From assembly GCF_023516215.1 (NCBI RefSeq), contig NZ_CP097349.1, forward strand, positions 2,170,001-2,234,000: a DNA stretch of 64,000 nt. The letters are read 5' to 3'. The stretch comes from Cytobacillus pseudoceanisediminis. GTDB taxonomy: Bacteria > Bacillota > Bacilli > Bacillales > Cytobacillaceae. The position numbers were made by a program, and so were the translations under genes. Each line of letters opens with the position of its first letter. The stretch's first letter is position 1. The notes beneath the pieces are model-generated. The model did not search any database, was not told the DNA's origin, and was given only the letters and a program-made list of their open reading frames with translations. This document shows, piece by piece, positions 8,046 through 18,704 of this stretch.

Positions 8046-10166
8046 TTATTGCTGTGCTTTTTCCTTTTGCTCACGCTGTTCACGCAATACGGCTTTGCGG
8101 GAAAGGTTTACGCGGCCTTGCTTATCGATTTCAGTAACTTTTACGAGAAGTTCGTCACCGATGGATACAACATCTTCCACTTTTCCTACACGCTCTTCAG
8201 CAAGTTCAGAAATGTGAACCAAACCATCTTTACCGGAGAAGATTTCAACAAATGCACCGAATTTTTCAATTCGTTTCACCTTGCCAAGATACATTTGTCC
8301 AACTTCCACTTCACGTACGATATCTTCAATAATCTTCTTCGCTTTTTGATTCATCTCTTCATCTACAGATGAGATGAATACTGTGCCATCTTGTTCGATA
8401 TCAATCTTAACGCCTGTTTCTTCAATGATCTTATTGATCTGCTTTCCGCTTGGCCCAATGACATCACGGATTTTATCAGGGTTAATTGACATCATCAGAA
8501 TCTTAGGAGCATATTCAGACAGCTCTTTTCTTGGCTGCCCAATAGTGCTCAGCATGGAATCAAGAATCTGCATGCGGCCTTTTTTCGCCTGCTGCAATGC
8601 TTCCTCAAGAATCTCACGAGACAAACCTTCAATTTTAATATCCATTTGCAGGGCAGTAACACCCTTGGATGTACCCGCCACTTTGAAGTCCATGTCACCC
8701 AGGTGGTCTTCCATACCCTGAATGTCTGTCAGGATTGAATAATGCTCGCCTGATTTAATAAGACCCATTGCTATACCGGCAACTGGCGCTTTAATAGGCA
8801 CACCTGCATCCATCATTGCCAATGTACTTGCACAAATACTTGCCTGTGATGTTGAACCATTGGACTCTAATACCTCTGATACTAGACGGATTGTATAAGG
8901 GAAATCCTTTTCAGATGGAATGATCGGCTCAAGAGCGCGTTCTCCAAGAGCTCCATGTCCGATTTCGCGGCGTCCTGGCCCTCTAATTGGCCCAGTTTCA
9001 CCTACACTGAAGTTAGGGAAATTGTAGTGGTGCATGAATCTCTTTTCTTCTTCAATGCCCAGACCATCAAGAATCTGTACATCTCCAAGAGCTCCTAATG
9101 TACAAATGCTCAGAGCCTGAGTTTGTCCGCGTGTAAACAAACCGGAACCATGTGTGCGCGGCAGAAGGCCTACCTCTGATGATAGCGGGCGGATAACATC
9201 CAATCCGCGTCCATCCGGGCGAACTTTATCTTCTGTGATTAGACGCCTCACTTCAGCTTTAACAATTTTATCAAGAATCTGCCTGATTTGCTTCAGCTTG
9301 TCATCGTCTGCTTCTTCACCTTCATATTTAGCTGTAATTTGTTCTTTAACGGCTTTAATGGCAGCTTCTCGGGCATGCTTCTCCTGCACCTGGATAGCTT
9401 GAATCATATCTTTCTCACAGATGCCGCGTACTTCAGCCTCAAGGTCCTGATCAACCTGGTATAGAACAATTTCCATTTTCTCTTTGCCGATTTCAGACGC
9501 AATTTCTTCCTGGAAAGCAATAAGGCGTTTGATTTCCTCATGGCCAAACATAATCGCCTCAAGCATTGTTTCTTCAGGCACTTCATCTGCACCTGCTTCT
9601 ACCATGTTAATTGCATCTTTTGTACCGGCTACAACCAGGCTGATATCGCTCTTTTCAGCCTGATCCACAGATGGATTAATGATGAATTCTCCATCGATGC
9701 GCCCTACGCTGACCCCTGCAATCGGTCCGCCGAATGGAATATCCGACACAGAAAGAGCTAATGATGACCCAAACATTGCAGCCATTTCAGATGAGCAGTT
9801 TTGATCCACACTCATCACCATGCTTACAACCTGTACATCATTTCTGAAACCGTCAGCGAATAATGGACGGATTGGCCTGTCAATCAAGCGGCTGGCCAAA
9901 ATCGCTTTTTCACTTGGACGTCCCTCTCTCTTAATAAACCCGCCGGGAATCTTACCAACAGCATATAAACGTTCTTCATAGTTAACTGTCAGCGGAAAGA
10001 AATCCAGATTTTTCGGTTCTTTTGATGCTGTAGCAGTACTTAATACTACAGTATCGCCATAGCGCACTAAAACTGCACCGTTAGCCTGTTTTGCAAGCTG
10101 GCCAATCTCAACGGTCAATTTGCGCCCAGCCCACTCAAGGCTGTAGACATGTTTATCTTGTCCCAT
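8046..10166 (-). CDS. pnp: Polyribonucleotide nucleotidyltransferase (PNPase)
   Basis: Phosphorolytic 3'-5' exoribonuclease of the RNA degradosome-like network. The 706-residue protein has two RNase PH domains (about 10-230 and 310-540), a KH domain with [15 protein letters not shown] near residue 565, and a C-terminal S1 domain (about 620-690) with [15 protein letters not shown]. The [15 protein letters not shown] segment is diagnostic. I start at ATG 10166 (MGQDKHVYS), after a GAGAGGGG site; the frame extends eight codons further without support. A terminator and a candidate promoter separate it from rpsO. Confidence 0.97.
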   Translation of the reverse strand: MGQDKHVYSLEWAGRKLTVEIGQLAKQANGAVLVRYGDTVVLSTATASKEPKNLDFFPLTVNYEERLYAVGKIPGGFIKREGRPSEKAILASRLIDRPIRPLFADGFRNDVQVVSMVMSVDQNCSSEMAAMFGSSLALSVSDIPFGGPIAGVSVGRIDGEFIINPSVDQAEKSDISLVVAGTKDAINMVEAGADEVPEETMLEAIMFGHEEIKRLIAFQEEIASEIGKEKMEIVLYQVDQDLEAEVRGICEKDMIQAIQVQEKHAREAAIKAVKEQITAKYEGEEADDDKLKQIRQILDKIVKAEVRRLITEDKVRPDGRGLDVIRPLSSEVGLLPRTHGSGLFTRGQTQALSICTLGALGDVQILDGLGIEEEKRFMHHYNFPNFSVGETGPIRGPGRREIGHGALGERALEPIIPSEKDFPYTIRLVSEVLESNGSTSQASICASTLAMMDAGVPIKAPVAGIAMGLIKSGEHYSILTDIQGMEDHLGDMDFKVAGTSKGVTALQMDIKIEGLSREILEEALQQAKKGRMQILDSMLSTIGQPRKELSEYAPKILMMSINPDKIRDVIGPSGKQINKIIEETGVKIDIEQDGTVFISSVDEEMNQKAKKIIEDIVREVEVGQMYLGKVKRIEKFGAFVEIFSGKDGLVHISELAEERVGKVEDVVSIGDELLVKVTEIDKQGRVNLSRKAVLREQREQKEKAQQ

Positions 10167-10362
10167 ATTTGTACCCCTCTCTGCTTTCACTTAAGGACAG
10201 GCGTCTATTCTGCCTGGTCCGTTCAATTGTTATTTATCCTGCATTAGCTGCAGATAATCCTGCCATGACATCAGCATAGACTGATATCCTCTGCATTGCC
10301 AGCAGTCCAGTTTTATATAAAAGCATGAAATGCTCTTTAATCATAATAAAATTAGGCATCTT

Positions 10363-10391
10363 ATAGTATGCACAATTTTTCCGTTTGCTAA
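10363..10391 (-). promoter_or_regulatory. Candidate sigma-A promoter for pnp
   Basis: TTAGCA at 10386-10391 and TACTAT at 10363-10368 on the minus strand are 17 bases apart; each matches four of six consensus bases. It lies in the 317-bp space between the rpsO terminator and the pnp start, where a promoter is expected. I see nothing else distinct in 10167-10362. Confidence 0.35.
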
Positions 10392-10449
10392 AATAAGAAT
10401 AACTTATGTATGTACATGATTAGGAACAAAATTCAAGTTTTTAAAGCTA

Positions 10450-10476
10450 ATAAAAAAGCGGGAAAAAATCCCGCTT
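10450..10476 (-). terminator. Intrinsic terminator after rpsO
   Basis: Eight-base stem (AAGCGGGA/TCCCGCTT, 10456-10463 with 10469-10476) and five-base loop, followed on the minus strand by TTTTTATTAG. It starts eight bases past the rpsO stop. Confidence 0.88.
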
Positions 10477-10483
10477 CTGTTGA

Positions 10484-10765
<282 letters not shown>

Positions 10766-10792
10766 CTAAATTTTCAATCCCCTGTTACTGAG

Positions 10793-10873
10793 CAAGCGTC
10801 GGTGACTCGACTTGCCAAGCAAAGGTTCATTTGGTACGTTACTTAGAATACAACTTTTTATGACAAAAAGCAA
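10793..10873 (-). promoter_or_regulatory. Candidate promoter and hairpin leader of rpsO
   Basis: On the minus strand TTGCTT (10868-10873) and TATTCT (10845-10850) are separated by 17 bases. The leader then contains a hairpin at 10793-10814 (CAA-GTCG with CGAC-TTG and a two-base bulge) a short distance before the Shine-Dalgarno site. S15 is known to repress its own mRNA through leader structures in several bacteria, including Geobacillus. Whether this stem serves that role is inference; the promoter boxes are weak. Confidence 0.35.
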
Positions 10874-10875
10874 GG

Positions 10876-11826
10876 CTAAACCCTGTTTTTCTCAAAATAT
10901 TGCTCAGTCTGCTGTTTATCCTTCGCAATTTGGGCGATTAATTCCTGAACGCCAGCAAATTTCCTTTCGTTTCTAAGATGTTTATGCCATTCAACCGTAA
11001 CTTTCCTGCCATAAATATCTGAAGAGAAATCAAAAATATGGACTTCAACCGATGGCCTATCCCCCTTTTCCTTATTAAAGGTAGGTTTGTAGCCAACATT
11101 GCATACCCCTTCATACCAGCTGCCATCTACTAAGAATCTCACAGCATATACACCTGGCGGTGGGATGATACAGTCATCCGAAACATCCACGTTCGCAGTA
11201 GGAAAGCCGATTGTACGGCCCCTCTTATCGCCATGGATAACGGTACCTGATGTTTTATAATATCTTCCTAAAAGGTCGGGAAGCTCAGCTGTTTTCCCTT
11301 CCCGGATGTATTTCCTTATAAGCGTAGAGCTGATTTTTTCGTCTTCTTTTGCAAGCTTTGCAACGACCGAATAATCAAATTGATCCCTTGAATGGAACAA
11401 TAGTGTTTCCATTGTACCGCGCCCCATTCTCCCATAGGAATAATCAAAGCCTGCTACAACATGCTTTGCATTAAGACCAATCAGGTATTGATCAACAAAC
11501 TCCTGCGGCAGGAGATTTGCAAACTCCCTTGTAAAATTGATGATAAACAAATAATCTATGCCCAAATCAGCCATGATAGCAATTTTATCCTCAAGAGGCG
11601 TAATATACTCCACATGCTGAACGCTTTTCCCCAAAACAACCGATGGATGCGGGTCAAATGTCATAACAGCACTTTTTAATCCTTTTTGTTCCGCTATTGA
11701 TTTTGCTTCACGGATGACTTTCTGGTGACCCAGATGAACACCATCAAAATATCCAAGTGCTATTGCCATTTCAGGCAATACGGTTCTATCCATTCGATGG
11801 GGATGATTTATATGAATAACTTCCAT
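10876..11826 (-). CDS. ribF: Bifunctional riboflavin kinase / FAD synthetase
   Basis: Makes FMN from riboflavin and FAD from FMN. The 316-residue protein has an N-terminal FAD synthetase domain (nucleotidyltransferase motif GYFDGVHLGHQ, residues 25-35; ISSTLIRKYI near 167). The C-terminal riboflavin kinase domain has GDKRGRTIGFPTAN near residue 200 and GVYAV. In B. subtilis the same position is held by ribC, the same enzyme. It follows truB at a 65-bp distance and ends just before the candidate rpsO promoter. Confidence 0.96.
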   Translation of the reverse strand: MEVIHINHPHRMDRTVLPEMAIALGYFDGVHLGHQKVIREAKSIAEQKGLKSAVMTFDPHPSVVLGKSVQHVEYITPLEDKIAIMADLGIDYLFIINFTREFANLLPQEFVDQYLIGLNAKHVVAGFDYSYGRMGRGTMETLLFHSRDQFDYSVVAKLAKEDEKISSTLIRKYIREGKTAELPDLLGRYYKTSGTVIHGDKRGRTIGFPTANVDVSDDCIIPPPGVYAVRFLVDGSWYEGVCNVGYKPTFNKEKGDRPSVEVHIFDFSSDIYGRKVTVEWHKHLRNERKFAGVQELIAQIAKDKQQTEQYFEKNRV

Positions 11827-11891
11827 ATTATTGATTCACCTTTTTCTACAGAGCCTGGACCTATAAAAATGCACAGCTTTTTAACGAGTGC

Positions 11892-12809
11892 TTATTGATC
11901 ATTTCTTAACACCTTTACTGGCTTCATCATCCCAGGTTTGCGCGGATGATGCTCATAGATAGCCAGCACGAGGCCTGCCTCTGTTTCCACTGCAATTGGC
12001 CCTTTAGTGTTATGCAAATGATCAGGGATAGTTAATACAGCCCCATTTTTTACTTTCTCTGCTACTTTATCACTTATTTGAAATTTCGGCAAATGAGAAA
12101 GCGCGGCTTCCATAGGACGAAGAACCTCGTCCATTGTCCCCTTCTCCACTCTTTCTTCTATTTCTTCAAAAGTCAGGCAATCATCAAGTGTCAATGAGGC
12201 AGACTGGATTCTGACCAGCTCAGACATATGAGCAGGGTATCCCAGTTCACTTCCAATCATGACAGCAAGAGTACGTATATATGTTCCTTTGCTGCAGGCT
12301 ACACGGAAACGGAAGGTAATATTCTCACCCTCAAACATTTTTCTGCCATCGAGCAGTTCGATAGAGTAAATAGTAACTTTCCTGGACGGTCGTTCTACTT
12401 CTATTCCCTGTCTTGCATATTCATAGAGGCGTTTCCCATTCACTTTTACTGCTGAAAACATAGGAGGTGTCTGAGTAATTTCCCCGGTCAGACTTTGAAG
12501 TGCATCCATTATTTGATTTCTGGCAATAGGTGCTGTAACATCTTTTCTCTCCACGACTTCTCCTGATGCATCTTCTGTTGTCGTAGAAAAGCCTATTGTG
12601 ACTTCTCCCTCATATGACTTTCCAGCATCTGTTATGTATTCAGCCACCTTTGTTGCCCTCCCAAGGCAGATTGGGAGTACACCAGTTACGTCTGGATCGA
12701 GTGTGCCAGTGTGGCCGATTTTTTTCATCCGCAAAATCTTCCGAAGCTTAAAGACACAATCATGGGATGTCATTCCTTTAGGTTTAAAAAGCGGCAAAAT
12801 TCCTTCCAT
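11892..12809 (-). CDS. truB: tRNA pseudouridine(55) synthase
   Basis: Converts uridine 55 of the T-loop of tRNAs to pseudouridine. The 305-residue protein begins MEGILPLFKPKGMTSHD and carries the catalytic aspartate in GHTGTLDPDVTGVLP near residue 38. KSYEGEVTIG and the C-terminal PUA-like region also fit. I start at ATG 12809, eight bases after GGTGG; four codons of upstream frame are not needed. It lies between rbfA and ribF, as in B. subtilis, but a strong terminator hairpin sits directly upstream. Confidence 0.96.
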   Translation of the reverse strand: MEGILPLFKPKGMTSHDCVFKLRKILRMKKIGHTGTLDPDVTGVLPICLGRATKVAEYITDAGKSYEGEVTIGFSTTTEDASGEVVERKDVTAPIARNQIMDALQSLTGEITQTPPMFSAVKVNGKRLYEYARQGIEVERPSRKVTIYSIELLDGRKMFEGENITFRFRVACSKGTYIRTLAVMIGSELGYPAHMSELVRIQSASLTLDDCLTFEEIEERVEKGTMDEVLRPMEAALSHLPKFQISDKVAEKVKNGAVLTIPDHLHNTKGPIAVETEAGLVLAIYEHHPRKPGMMKPVKVLRNDQ

Positions 12810-12835
12810 ATCATGTACCACCTTGTCTTGTAATT

Positions 12836-12869
12836 AGAAAAAAATGGATAGACAAAATGTCTATCCATT
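12836..12869 (-). terminator. Strong terminator-like hairpin between rbfA and truB
   Basis: A stem of about 12 bases (AATGGATAGACA/TGTCTATCCATT) with a three-base loop at 12843-12869, followed on the minus strand by seven T residues. It starts right after the rbfA stop. It should reduce or block read-through from the nusA-infB transcript into truB-ribF. I see no strong promoter in the short space before truB. Confidence 0.85.
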
Positions 12870-12872
12870 CCA

Positions 12873-13253
12873 TTATTCTTCTTCATTGGAGCGATCCTCA
12901 TCTTTGGAACGGCCTTCGTCCTGAATTTGATGGAGCAATGATTCTATACGGTTTCCGTAGTCGATTGATTCATCAAATTCGAAAAGAATTTCCGGCGTTT
13001 TTCTCAGCCGGATTCGCTGGCCAATTTCAGATCGGATAAAGCCTTTTGCTTTAGCCAGACCCCGAAGCGTATTTTCCCTTTGTTCCTCATCACCCAGAAC
13101 TGAGATAAATACGGTTGCCTGCTGGAGATCCCCAGTAACTTGAACATCGGTAACTGTTACAAATCCAACCCGCGGGTCCTTTATTTTCCTGCCGATGATT
13201 TCGCCCAGTTCTTTTTTCATTTGTTCTCCAACTCGATTTGCTCTAAGGCTCAT
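12873..13253 (-). CDS. rbfA: Ribosome-binding factor A
   Basis: KH-fold factor for 30S subunit maturation at the 16S rRNA 5' end. The 126-residue protein starts [20 protein letters not shown] and contains [13 protein letters not shown] and [21 protein letters not shown], the family core. The C-terminal tail is strongly charged ([15 protein letters not shown]). It follows ylxP by 16 bp. Confidence 0.96.
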   Translation of the reverse strand: MSLRANRVGEQMKKELGEIIGRKIKDPRVGFVTVTDVQVTGDLQQATVFISVLGDEEQRENTLRGLAKAKGFIRSEIGQRIRLRKTPEILFEFDESIDYGNRIESLLHQIQDEGRSKDEDRSNEEE

Positions 13254-13269
13254 TCTATATCACCTCTTC

Positions 13270-13551
13270 TTAAAGCCACTCTAAATCTGTAATTGTCCGT
13301 TCTATTTCCGGGAACGAATCAATCATCTTAAGCGCATTTTGCAGCTCGTGTTCCGTTGAAACCTGGGTGGACGAAACGGCCACAATGGCAATTTTTGTCC
13401 GCTGCCATAGGTCCTGATAGTCCACCTCAGATACAGATACATTGTATCTTTGCTTCAGCCGGGTGAGAATCCGCTGCAAAACAGCCCGTTTCTCTTTCAA
13501 AGAATGTGTGTCATAAATGATACATTCACAGGCTGCAAGCCCAATTATCAT
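13270..13551 (-). CDS. ylxP: DUF503 family protein YlxP
   Basis: Small 93-residue protein, starting [22 protein letters not shown], the typical opening of the DUF503/YlxP family, with NVSVSEVDYQDLWQRTKIAIV in the middle. Members sit between infB and rbfA in most Firmicutes, and a link to 30S assembly has been proposed. The sequence alone gives no activity. Its start codon overlaps the infB stop, so translation is probably coupled. Confidence 0.93.
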   Translation of the reverse strand: MIIGLAACECIIYDTHSLKEKRAVLQRILTRLKQRYNVSVSEVDYQDLWQRTKIAIVAVSSTQVSTEHELQNALKMIDSFPEIERTITDLEWL

Positions 13552-15788
13552 TAACGTTCCACTTCTTCCATAATATATGCTTCGATAACGTCGCCTTCTT
13601 TAACGTCATTGAAGTTTTTGATGGTAATACCGCATTCATAGCCTTGAGCTACTTCTTTAGCGTCATCTTTGAATCGCTTAAGAGCATCAACTTCCCCTTC
13701 AAAAATAACAACTCCATCGCGGATTAAGCGGACACCGCTGTCACGAGTGATTTTTCCGTCTGTGACATACGAACCTGCAATGGTACCGATTTTTGAAACT
13801 TTGAATGTCTGGCGTACTTCGGCCTGGCCGATGATTTTTTCTTCGAACTCAGGGTCAAGCATACCCTGCATCGCCAGTTCAATTTCCTCAATTACTTTGT
13901 AGATGATGCGGTGCAGACGGATATCCACATCTTCAGCTTCTGCTGCACGTTTTGCATTATTGTCAGGACGTACATTAAATCCGATGACAATAGCATTGAA
14001 AGCTGCAGCTAAAGTGATGTCAGACTCATTAATGGCACCGACACCTGTATGAAGGATACGAACATTAACACCCTCTACATCTATTTTATGAAGCGCAGCA
14101 GTTAATGCTTCCGCTGAACCTTGAACATCCGCTTTAACAACGATGTTTAAGTCTTTCATTTCCCCTTGTTTCATATGTTCAAACAAGTTATCAAGACTTA
14201 CGCGTGTTTTTTCGTTTCTTTGGGCCTGTAATGCCTGCTGGGCACGAGCTTCACCAATCTGGCGGGCTGTCTTTTCATCATCAAGTACAGCAAAGCGGTC
14301 ACCAGCTTGAGGAACATCGTTAAGACCTGTAATTTCAACAGGTGTTGAAGGTCCGGCAGTTTTCACCCGGCGGCCAAGATCATTAACCATTGCACGGACA
14401 CGTCCAAATGTGTTGCCGACAACGATTGGATCTCCTACTTTCAATGTACCGTTTTGCACAAGCAGAGTCGCAACTGAACCGCGTCCTTTGTCAAGCTGTG
14501 CTTCGATAACTGTACCAACGGCATTGCGGTCAGGATTAGCCTTGTATTCTTCCACTTCACCTACAAGAAGAATCATTTCAAGCAGTTCATCAATTCCATC
14601 GCCTTTTATAGCAGAGATTGGAACAAAAATTGTGTCTCCGCCCCATGCCTCAGGAACTAGGTTATGTTCAGTCAGTTCCTGCATGACACGGTCAGGATTT
14701 GCTGCTTCCTTATCCATTTTGTTAACAGCCACAATGATTGGCACTTCTGCTGCTTTTGCATGGTTGATTGCTTCAACCGTTTGCGGCATAACACCATCAT
14801 CTGCTGCAACAACGAGAATTGTAATATCGGTAATTTTCGCACCGCGGGCACGCATAGTCGTAAACGCTGCGTGTCCAGGAGTATCAAGGAAGGTTATCTT
14901 TTTGCCGTTCTCTTCAACTTGATAAGCTCCGATATGCTGTGTGATCCCGCCAGCTTCTCCCGCTGTTACTTTCGTGTTGCGGATGGAGTCTAGCAATGTT
15001 GTTTTACCATGGTCAACGTGTCCCATGATGGTTACAACAGATGGACGTTCCACTAGTTCGGCATTTTCATCTTCTGTGAAGTATACTTCAAGATCGGTTG
15101 TATCAACCAGCACCTCTTCTTCTACTTCTACACCATATTCACCTGCAATCAGCTCAATGGCATCTTTGTCAAGATCCTGGTTAATGGTTGCCATAACACC
15201 CAGCATGAATAACTTTTTAATGATTTCAGAAGGTTCGCGGTGAAGCTTCTTTGCCAGTTCCGCTACAGTCAGTGATTCGCTGAAAGTAATTTTTGAAGGA
15301 AGCTCCTTCACTTTTTTAGGAGCTGGGGCCACAAAAGTCTGCTGCTGTTTGCCTTTGTTGTTTTTATTCTTATTGTTGTTTCGGTTATTGTTTCGGTTGT
15401 TGTTATTGTTGCTTCTATTGTTGTTATTATTGTTTCTATTGTTGTTGTTATTGCCCCGGTTATTGCTGGACTGGCTGCCCTGCCCCTGGTTTCTGTTTTC
15501 ACCTGGTTTATTCTGGGGCTTGCCTTTAACAGCTGTTGAACTGGCAGCACTATTATTTGAAGCTGGTTTTTGATTCCCTTGCGGTTTTTGCTGGTTTTGA
15601 GGTTTGCTCTGTTTTTGAGACTGGCTGTCATTCTTGATAAAGATGCCGTCAAGTTTCTGGACTGCAGCCGGCTCAATCGTAGTCATATGATTGGAAACCT
15701 CAATATTCATGTCTTTTAATTTTGTAATAACATCCTTGCTTGAAATGTTATGTTTTTTCGCATATTCATATACGCGCATTTTACTCAT
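13551..15788 (-). CDS. infB: Translation initiation factor IF-2
   Basis: GTPase that places initiator tRNA on the 30S subunit and promotes subunit joining. The 745-residue protein has an N-terminal helical domain ([14 protein letters not shown]), a low-complexity linker very rich in Asn, Gln and Lys (about 55-150), a second N-domain, then the G domain with GHVDHGKTT near residue 257, DTPGH and NKMD. The C-terminal domains follow. Start ATG 15788 has GGGGGTG five bases upstream. The linker is encoded by near-tandem AAC/AAT triplets (about 15355-15460), a likely spot for length variation. Confidence 0.98.
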   Translation of the reverse strand: MSKMRVYEYAKKHNISSKDVITKLKDMNIEVSNHMTTIEPAAVQKLDGIFIKNDSQSQKQSKPQNQQKPQGNQKPASNNSAASSTAVKGKPQNKPGENRNQGQGSQSSNNRGNNNNNRNNNNNNRSNNNNNRNNNRNNNKNKNNKGKQQQTFVAPAPKKVKELPSKITFSESLTVAELAKKLHREPSEIIKKLFMLGVMATINQDLDKDAIELIAGEYGVEVEEEVLVDTTDLEVYFTEDENAELVERPSVVTIMGHVDHGKTTLLDSIRNTKVTAGEAGGITQHIGAYQVEENGKKITFLDTPGHAAFTTMRARGAKITDITILVVAADDGVMPQTVEAINHAKAAEVPIIVAVNKMDKEAANPDRVMQELTEHNLVPEAWGGDTIFVPISAIKGDGIDELLEMILLVGEVEEYKANPDRNAVGTVIEAQLDKGRGSVATLLVQNGTLKVGDPIVVGNTFGRVRAMVNDLGRRVKTAGPSTPVEITGLNDVPQAGDRFAVLDDEKTARQIGEARAQQALQAQRNEKTRVSLDNLFEHMKQGEMKDLNIVVKADVQGSAEALTAALHKIDVEGVNVRILHTGVGAINESDITLAAAFNAIVIGFNVRPDNNAKRAAEAEDVDIRLHRIIYKVIEEIELAMQGMLDPEFEEKIIGQAEVRQTFKVSKIGTIAGSYVTDGKITRDSGVRLIRDGVVIFEGEVDALKRFKDDAKEVAQGYECGITIKNFNDVKEGDVIEAYIMEEVER

Positions 15789-15807
15789 ACTTTCACCCCC
15801 GCTAGTA

Positions 15808-16110
15808 TTAATCGAGCAACGTTAACAGCTTTTTTGCAAATCCGGCATCTAACACTGCCACAACAACGCGGGCTTCCTTCCCTATAGCCTTACCAAGCAT
15901 TTCCCGGTTTTGAATCAGCTTATAAGGAACCCCGAATGATTTACATTTATCTGTAACTTTTTTTGCCGTATTTGCGGATGCATCTGCAGACAGCAAAACA
16001 AGCTTTGCTTTGCCATTTCTGATCTCTTTAACAGCAAGCTCTTCTCCCGAAGTAATTTTCCGTGCCCGATTGGCTAAGCCAAGCAATGACATCCATTGAT
16101 TTGAGTTCAT
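15808..16110 (-). CDS. ylxQ: L7Ae-family RNA-binding protein YlxQ
   Basis: Protein of 100 residues in the L7Ae/L30e/S12e/Gadd45 fold ([37 protein letters not shown]). Such proteins bind kink-turn RNAs; the B. subtilis homologue YlxQ (also RplGA) is placed in this fold, but its target is unclear. Its ATG overlaps the stop of ylxR by four bases, and infB follows after 19 bp, so it belongs to the nusA-infB operon. Confidence 0.93.
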   Translation of the reverse strand: MNSNQWMSLLGLANRARKITSGEELAVKEIRNGKAKLVLLSADASANTAKKVTDKCKSFGVPYKLIQNREMLGKAIGKEARVVVAVLDAGFAKKLLTLLD

Positions 16111-16397
16111 TTGGATTGCCGTTTCTCCTTCTCTATTAACTCCAAGAGTTCTTCATAGATAGCATCATCTATGGAAACTTCTAAATGATTGGCTAAGATA
16201 TTCTTTTTCTTTGCTAATAAAACTGCTTCCTTTTCTTTGGAAAGATAAGCCCCGCGCCCTGATTTTTTTCCGGTCGGGTCTACAGATACTTCCCCTTCTT
16301 TGGAGCGAACGATGCGAACGAGTTCTTTTTTCGGCCTCATTTCACCGGTAGCGACACATTTTCGCAAAGGAACTTTTTTACGATTGTTCACGATCAT
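16107..16397 (-). CDS. rnpM: RNase P modulator RnpM (YlxR)
   Basis: Basic protein of 96 residues in the YlxR family, with [20 protein letters not shown] near the start, then LVRIVR and the conserved [13 protein letters not shown]. In B. subtilis the protein has been reported to bind the RNase P RNA and modulate its activity, hence RnpM. It lies 12 bp after nusA and overlaps ylxQ. Confidence 0.93.
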   Translation of the reverse strand: MIVNNRKKVPLRKCVATGEMRPKKELVRIVRSKEGEVSVDPTGKKSGRGAYLSKEKEAVLLAKKKNILANHLEVSIDDAIYEELLELIEKEKRQSK

Positions 16398-16408
16398 TCA
16401 CCTCTTCC

Positions 16409-17566
16409 CTATTCTTTTCCCTCTAAAAGATTATCCTGAAAATCGAAGTCTGCATCATTTTCGTAGTCTTCGTTTTCGTAACCATCATTATCAAAGTTCA
16501 ACAGTGTTTCATCCCGCGGATAAATTCCGGCTTCACGGGCATCTGTTTCTGATTTGATATCAATTTTCCAGCCTGTAAGCTTGGCTGCAAGTCTTGCATT
16601 CTGGCCGCGCTTTCCGATTGCCAGGGATAGCTGATAATCCGGGACTACAACTGTTGTTGCTTTGTCAACTTCATTTACGATTACGTCAAGCACCTTTGAA
16701 GGACTAAGTGCATTTGCAACGAAAACTACCGGATCTGAAGACCACTTTACAATATCAATTTTTTCGCCCTTAAGCTCATTTACTACCGCCTGTACACGTG
16801 TTCCCTTAGGGCCTACACATGAACCTACCGGATCTACTTCTTCATTGTCTGAATGTACGGAGATCTTAGAACGGTCCCCTGCTTCACGCGCAACAGATTT
16901 GATTTCAACAGTTCCATCATAAATTTCTGGAACTTCAATTTCAAATAATCTCTTCAGCAGACCAGGATGCGTTCTGCTAACAAAGATTTGTGGTCCTTTT
17001 GTTGTCTTTTCTACTTTTGTAATAAAGACTTTAATGCGGTCATGGGGCTGATAACGCTCATTTGGCATTTGTTCGTTCGCCGGAAGGATTGCTTCAATCT
17101 TTCCAAGGCTCACATAGATGAACTTAGGATCTGTACGCTGAACAATTCCCGTCATGATATCTTCTTCACGGTCGATAAATTCAGAATAAATGATGCCTCT
17201 CTCCGCTTCACGGACACGCTGTGTAACAACCTGTTTGGCCGTTTGGGCAGCAATGCGCCCAAAGTCCTTAGGAGTTACTTCCATTTCGACGACATCTTCC
17301 ACCTGGTAGTTCGGGTTGATCTTTTGAGCATCTTCAACTGAAATTTCAAGACGCGGATCAAATACTTCATCCACTACCTCTTTGCGTGCAAAGACTCTCA
17401 TCGTTCCGTTTCCTAGGTTTAAATCAATGCGCACATTCTGTGCCTGGTTAAAGTTTCTGCGGTAGGCTGACACCAATGCAGCTTCAATTGCTTCGATAAT
17501 CACATCGCGAGAAATGCCTTTTTCTTTCTCAAGCAATGTCAGAGCATCCAAAAGTTCACTGCTCAT
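16409..17566 (-). CDS. nusA: Transcription termination/antitermination factor NusA
   Basis: RNA polymerase-binding elongation factor. The 385-residue protein has an N-terminal RNAP-binding domain starting [17 protein letters not shown], an S1 domain ([22 protein letters not shown]), and KH domains containing [15 protein letters not shown] and [18 protein letters not shown]. The tail is acidic and asparagine-rich. I start at ATG 17566; the open frame extends 14 codons further without family support. It follows rimP after 258 bp containing a dispersed repeat. Confidence 0.97.
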   Translation of the reverse strand: MSSELLDALTLLEKEKGISRDVIIEAIEAALVSAYRRNFNQAQNVRIDLNLGNGTMRVFARKEVVDEVFDPRLEISVEDAQKINPNYQVEDVVEMEVTPKDFGRIAAQTAKQVVTQRVREAERGIIYSEFIDREEDIMTGIVQRTDPKFIYVSLGKIEAILPANEQMPNERYQPHDRIKVFITKVEKTTKGPQIFVSRTHPGLLKRLFEIEVPEIYDGTVEIKSVAREAGDRSKISVHSDNEEVDPVGSCVGPKGTRVQAVVNELKGEKIDIVKWSSDPVVFVANALSPSKVLDVIVNEVDKATTVVVPDYQLSLAIGKRGQNARLAAKLTGWKIDIKSETDAREAGIYPRDETLLNFDNDGYENEDYENDADFDFQDNLLEGKE

Positions 17567-17672
17567 GAGATTTATATCCCCCTTTATTTCTCTTATAAAA
17601 ATGATCAACTCTAAAGTAGCAATTTGCTTTAATTAATAAGACAAGTAAGTATTGGTTTTTGAACGTCAATAA

Positions 17673-17797
17673 CTGTCTAGCTCAAGCTGCCTCCCCCTCG
17701 AGGTGAGGCCCCAGGATGAGGGTCATGCAGACGTTGCCACAGGACACGGCGCTCTTAGTCTGCGTTCCTTCGTGGGCAAGACGCTTCCGCTTTTCTT
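17673..17797 (+). repeat. Dispersed repeat type A, copy 1 (nusA-rimP spacer, long form)
   Basis: Begins CTGTCTAGCTC and ends ACGCTTCCGCTTTTCTT, ends shared (sometimes inverted) with copies at 27794-27870, 32284-32324 and 44687-44751. This is the longest copy; its middle (CCTCGAGGTGAGG and about 60 bases more) differs. The terminal AGC-rich arms can pair to make a hairpin in RNA. It fills most of the 258 bp between nusA and rimP. No coding potential is evident. Orientation is arbitrary, taken from CTGTCTAG to CTTTTCTT. Confidence 0.7.
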
Positions 17798-17824
17798 AAT
17801 AAGCAAGCCCGCAATCAGCCGTCA

Positions 17825-18292
17825 TTAGAAAACAACGGCTAAACGGGCATTCGCTACCTTCTCATAAGGAATTTCGATCCTTTTCTTCCTTGTTTTGATT
17901 GTCACTTCAACCGTAACGGTCTCCCCGTCAAATTGGGTTAATACACCTTCGAACGTCTTTTCTCCATCAATCGGCTCGTATGTTTTTATGAAAACATTCT
18001 TGCCGACTGCCTTAACAAAATCACTGTCTTTCTTTAGAGGGCGTTCAGCTCCCGGCGATGAAACTTCCAAGAAATAGTTGTAAGGAATCGGATCTTCAGC
18101 ATCAAGCTTTTCACTAAGCCTTTCACTGACCGTTCCGCATTCCTCGATATCAACACCAGTTTCTTTATCAATAAATACGCGAAGGAACCAGTCTTTCCCT
18201 TCTTTTACATATTCAATGTCGACTAATTCTAAATTAAGTTCATCCACAATAGGGGTGACCAGTTGTTCCACCGTTTCAGTCACTTTGCTCAT
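17825..18292 (-). CDS. rimP: Ribosome maturation factor RimP
   Basis: Cytoplasmic factor for 30S subunit assembly. The 155-residue protein has the YlxS/RimP pattern: [21 protein letters not shown] near residue 12, [16 protein letters not shown], and [13 protein letters not shown] near residue 74, followed by a C-terminal SH3-like domain. ATG 18292 follows an AAGGAGGG site. It is the first gene of the nusA-infB group; a 412-bp spacer separates it from polC. Confidence 0.96.
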   Translation of the reverse strand: MSKVTETVEQLVTPIVDELNLELVDIEYVKEGKDWFLRVFIDKETGVDIEECGTVSERLSEKLDAEDPIPYNYFLEVSSPGAERPLKKDSDFVKAVGKNVFIKTYEPIDGEKTFEGVLTQFDGETVTVEVTIKTRKKRIEIPYEKVANARLAVVF

Positions 18293-18400
18293 TCATTTCC
18301 CTCCTTTTTACTGGATTCTTAGCTCTTGTTTTACAAAAGTTTTATTTTGATATACAGGAAGACTTTTTCGGATATATTGTTGTTTTTCATCTATCTATAT

Positions 18401-18500
18401 TGTCCTTTGATTTTCGCTCCAGGCTGCTCAGCGAACCGCGTGGCGGGCGGTGAGCCTCTCCCGCATAAGTCTTCGCACCTTCCGCTACAATCAACTCAGC
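18401..18500 (-). repeat. Dispersed repeat type B, copy 1 (upstream of rimP)
   Basis: On the minus strand it runs from GCTGAGTTGATTG, through GGAAGGTGCGAAGACT and a GC-rich core with GCTCACCGCCCGCC, to GAAAATCAAAGGACAATAT. The longer copy at 23091-23281 has matching ends in the same orientation. The core is much more GC-rich than its surroundings. Elements with a similar sequence are familiar from other Bacillus genomes, but I name no family. It is not coding. Confidence 0.65.
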
Positions 18501-18567
18501 AAATAATATACAAAAAGCAACAAAACTTACGAAAACAATCTTCAGGAAAAAACCGTACACAACACGA

Positions 18568-18589
18568 AAGAGTGGGTTGCCCCACTCTT
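18568..18589. other. Hairpin between polC and rimP
   Basis: A perfect nine-base stem (AAGAGTGGG/CCCACTCTT) with a four-base loop. There is a weak CCTTTT tract on its plus-strand side and no uridine run on the minus side, so it is not a convincing terminator for polC. The rest of 18293-18704, apart from the type B repeat, shows no clear element. Confidence 0.5.
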
Positions 18590-18704
18590 CCTTTTGCGAG
18601 AGTTATTCTTAGTATTTCCAATAAAACTATACCATAACCAATTTTTTTATGCAAATGGAATAGCTGTCAGCAGAAGGGGGCGGACCATTTGCCTGCCCTC
18701 TTTT

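Noticed and set aside
14410..14922. 170-codon plus-strand frame opposite infB
   Set aside because: Antisense shadow of the conserved IF-2 G domain; no ribosome-binding site and no recognisable product.
15308..15676. 122-codon minus-strand frame inside infB
   Set aside because: Alternative frame of the low-complexity Asn/Gln linker; Thr/Ile-rich repeats reflect the codon tract.
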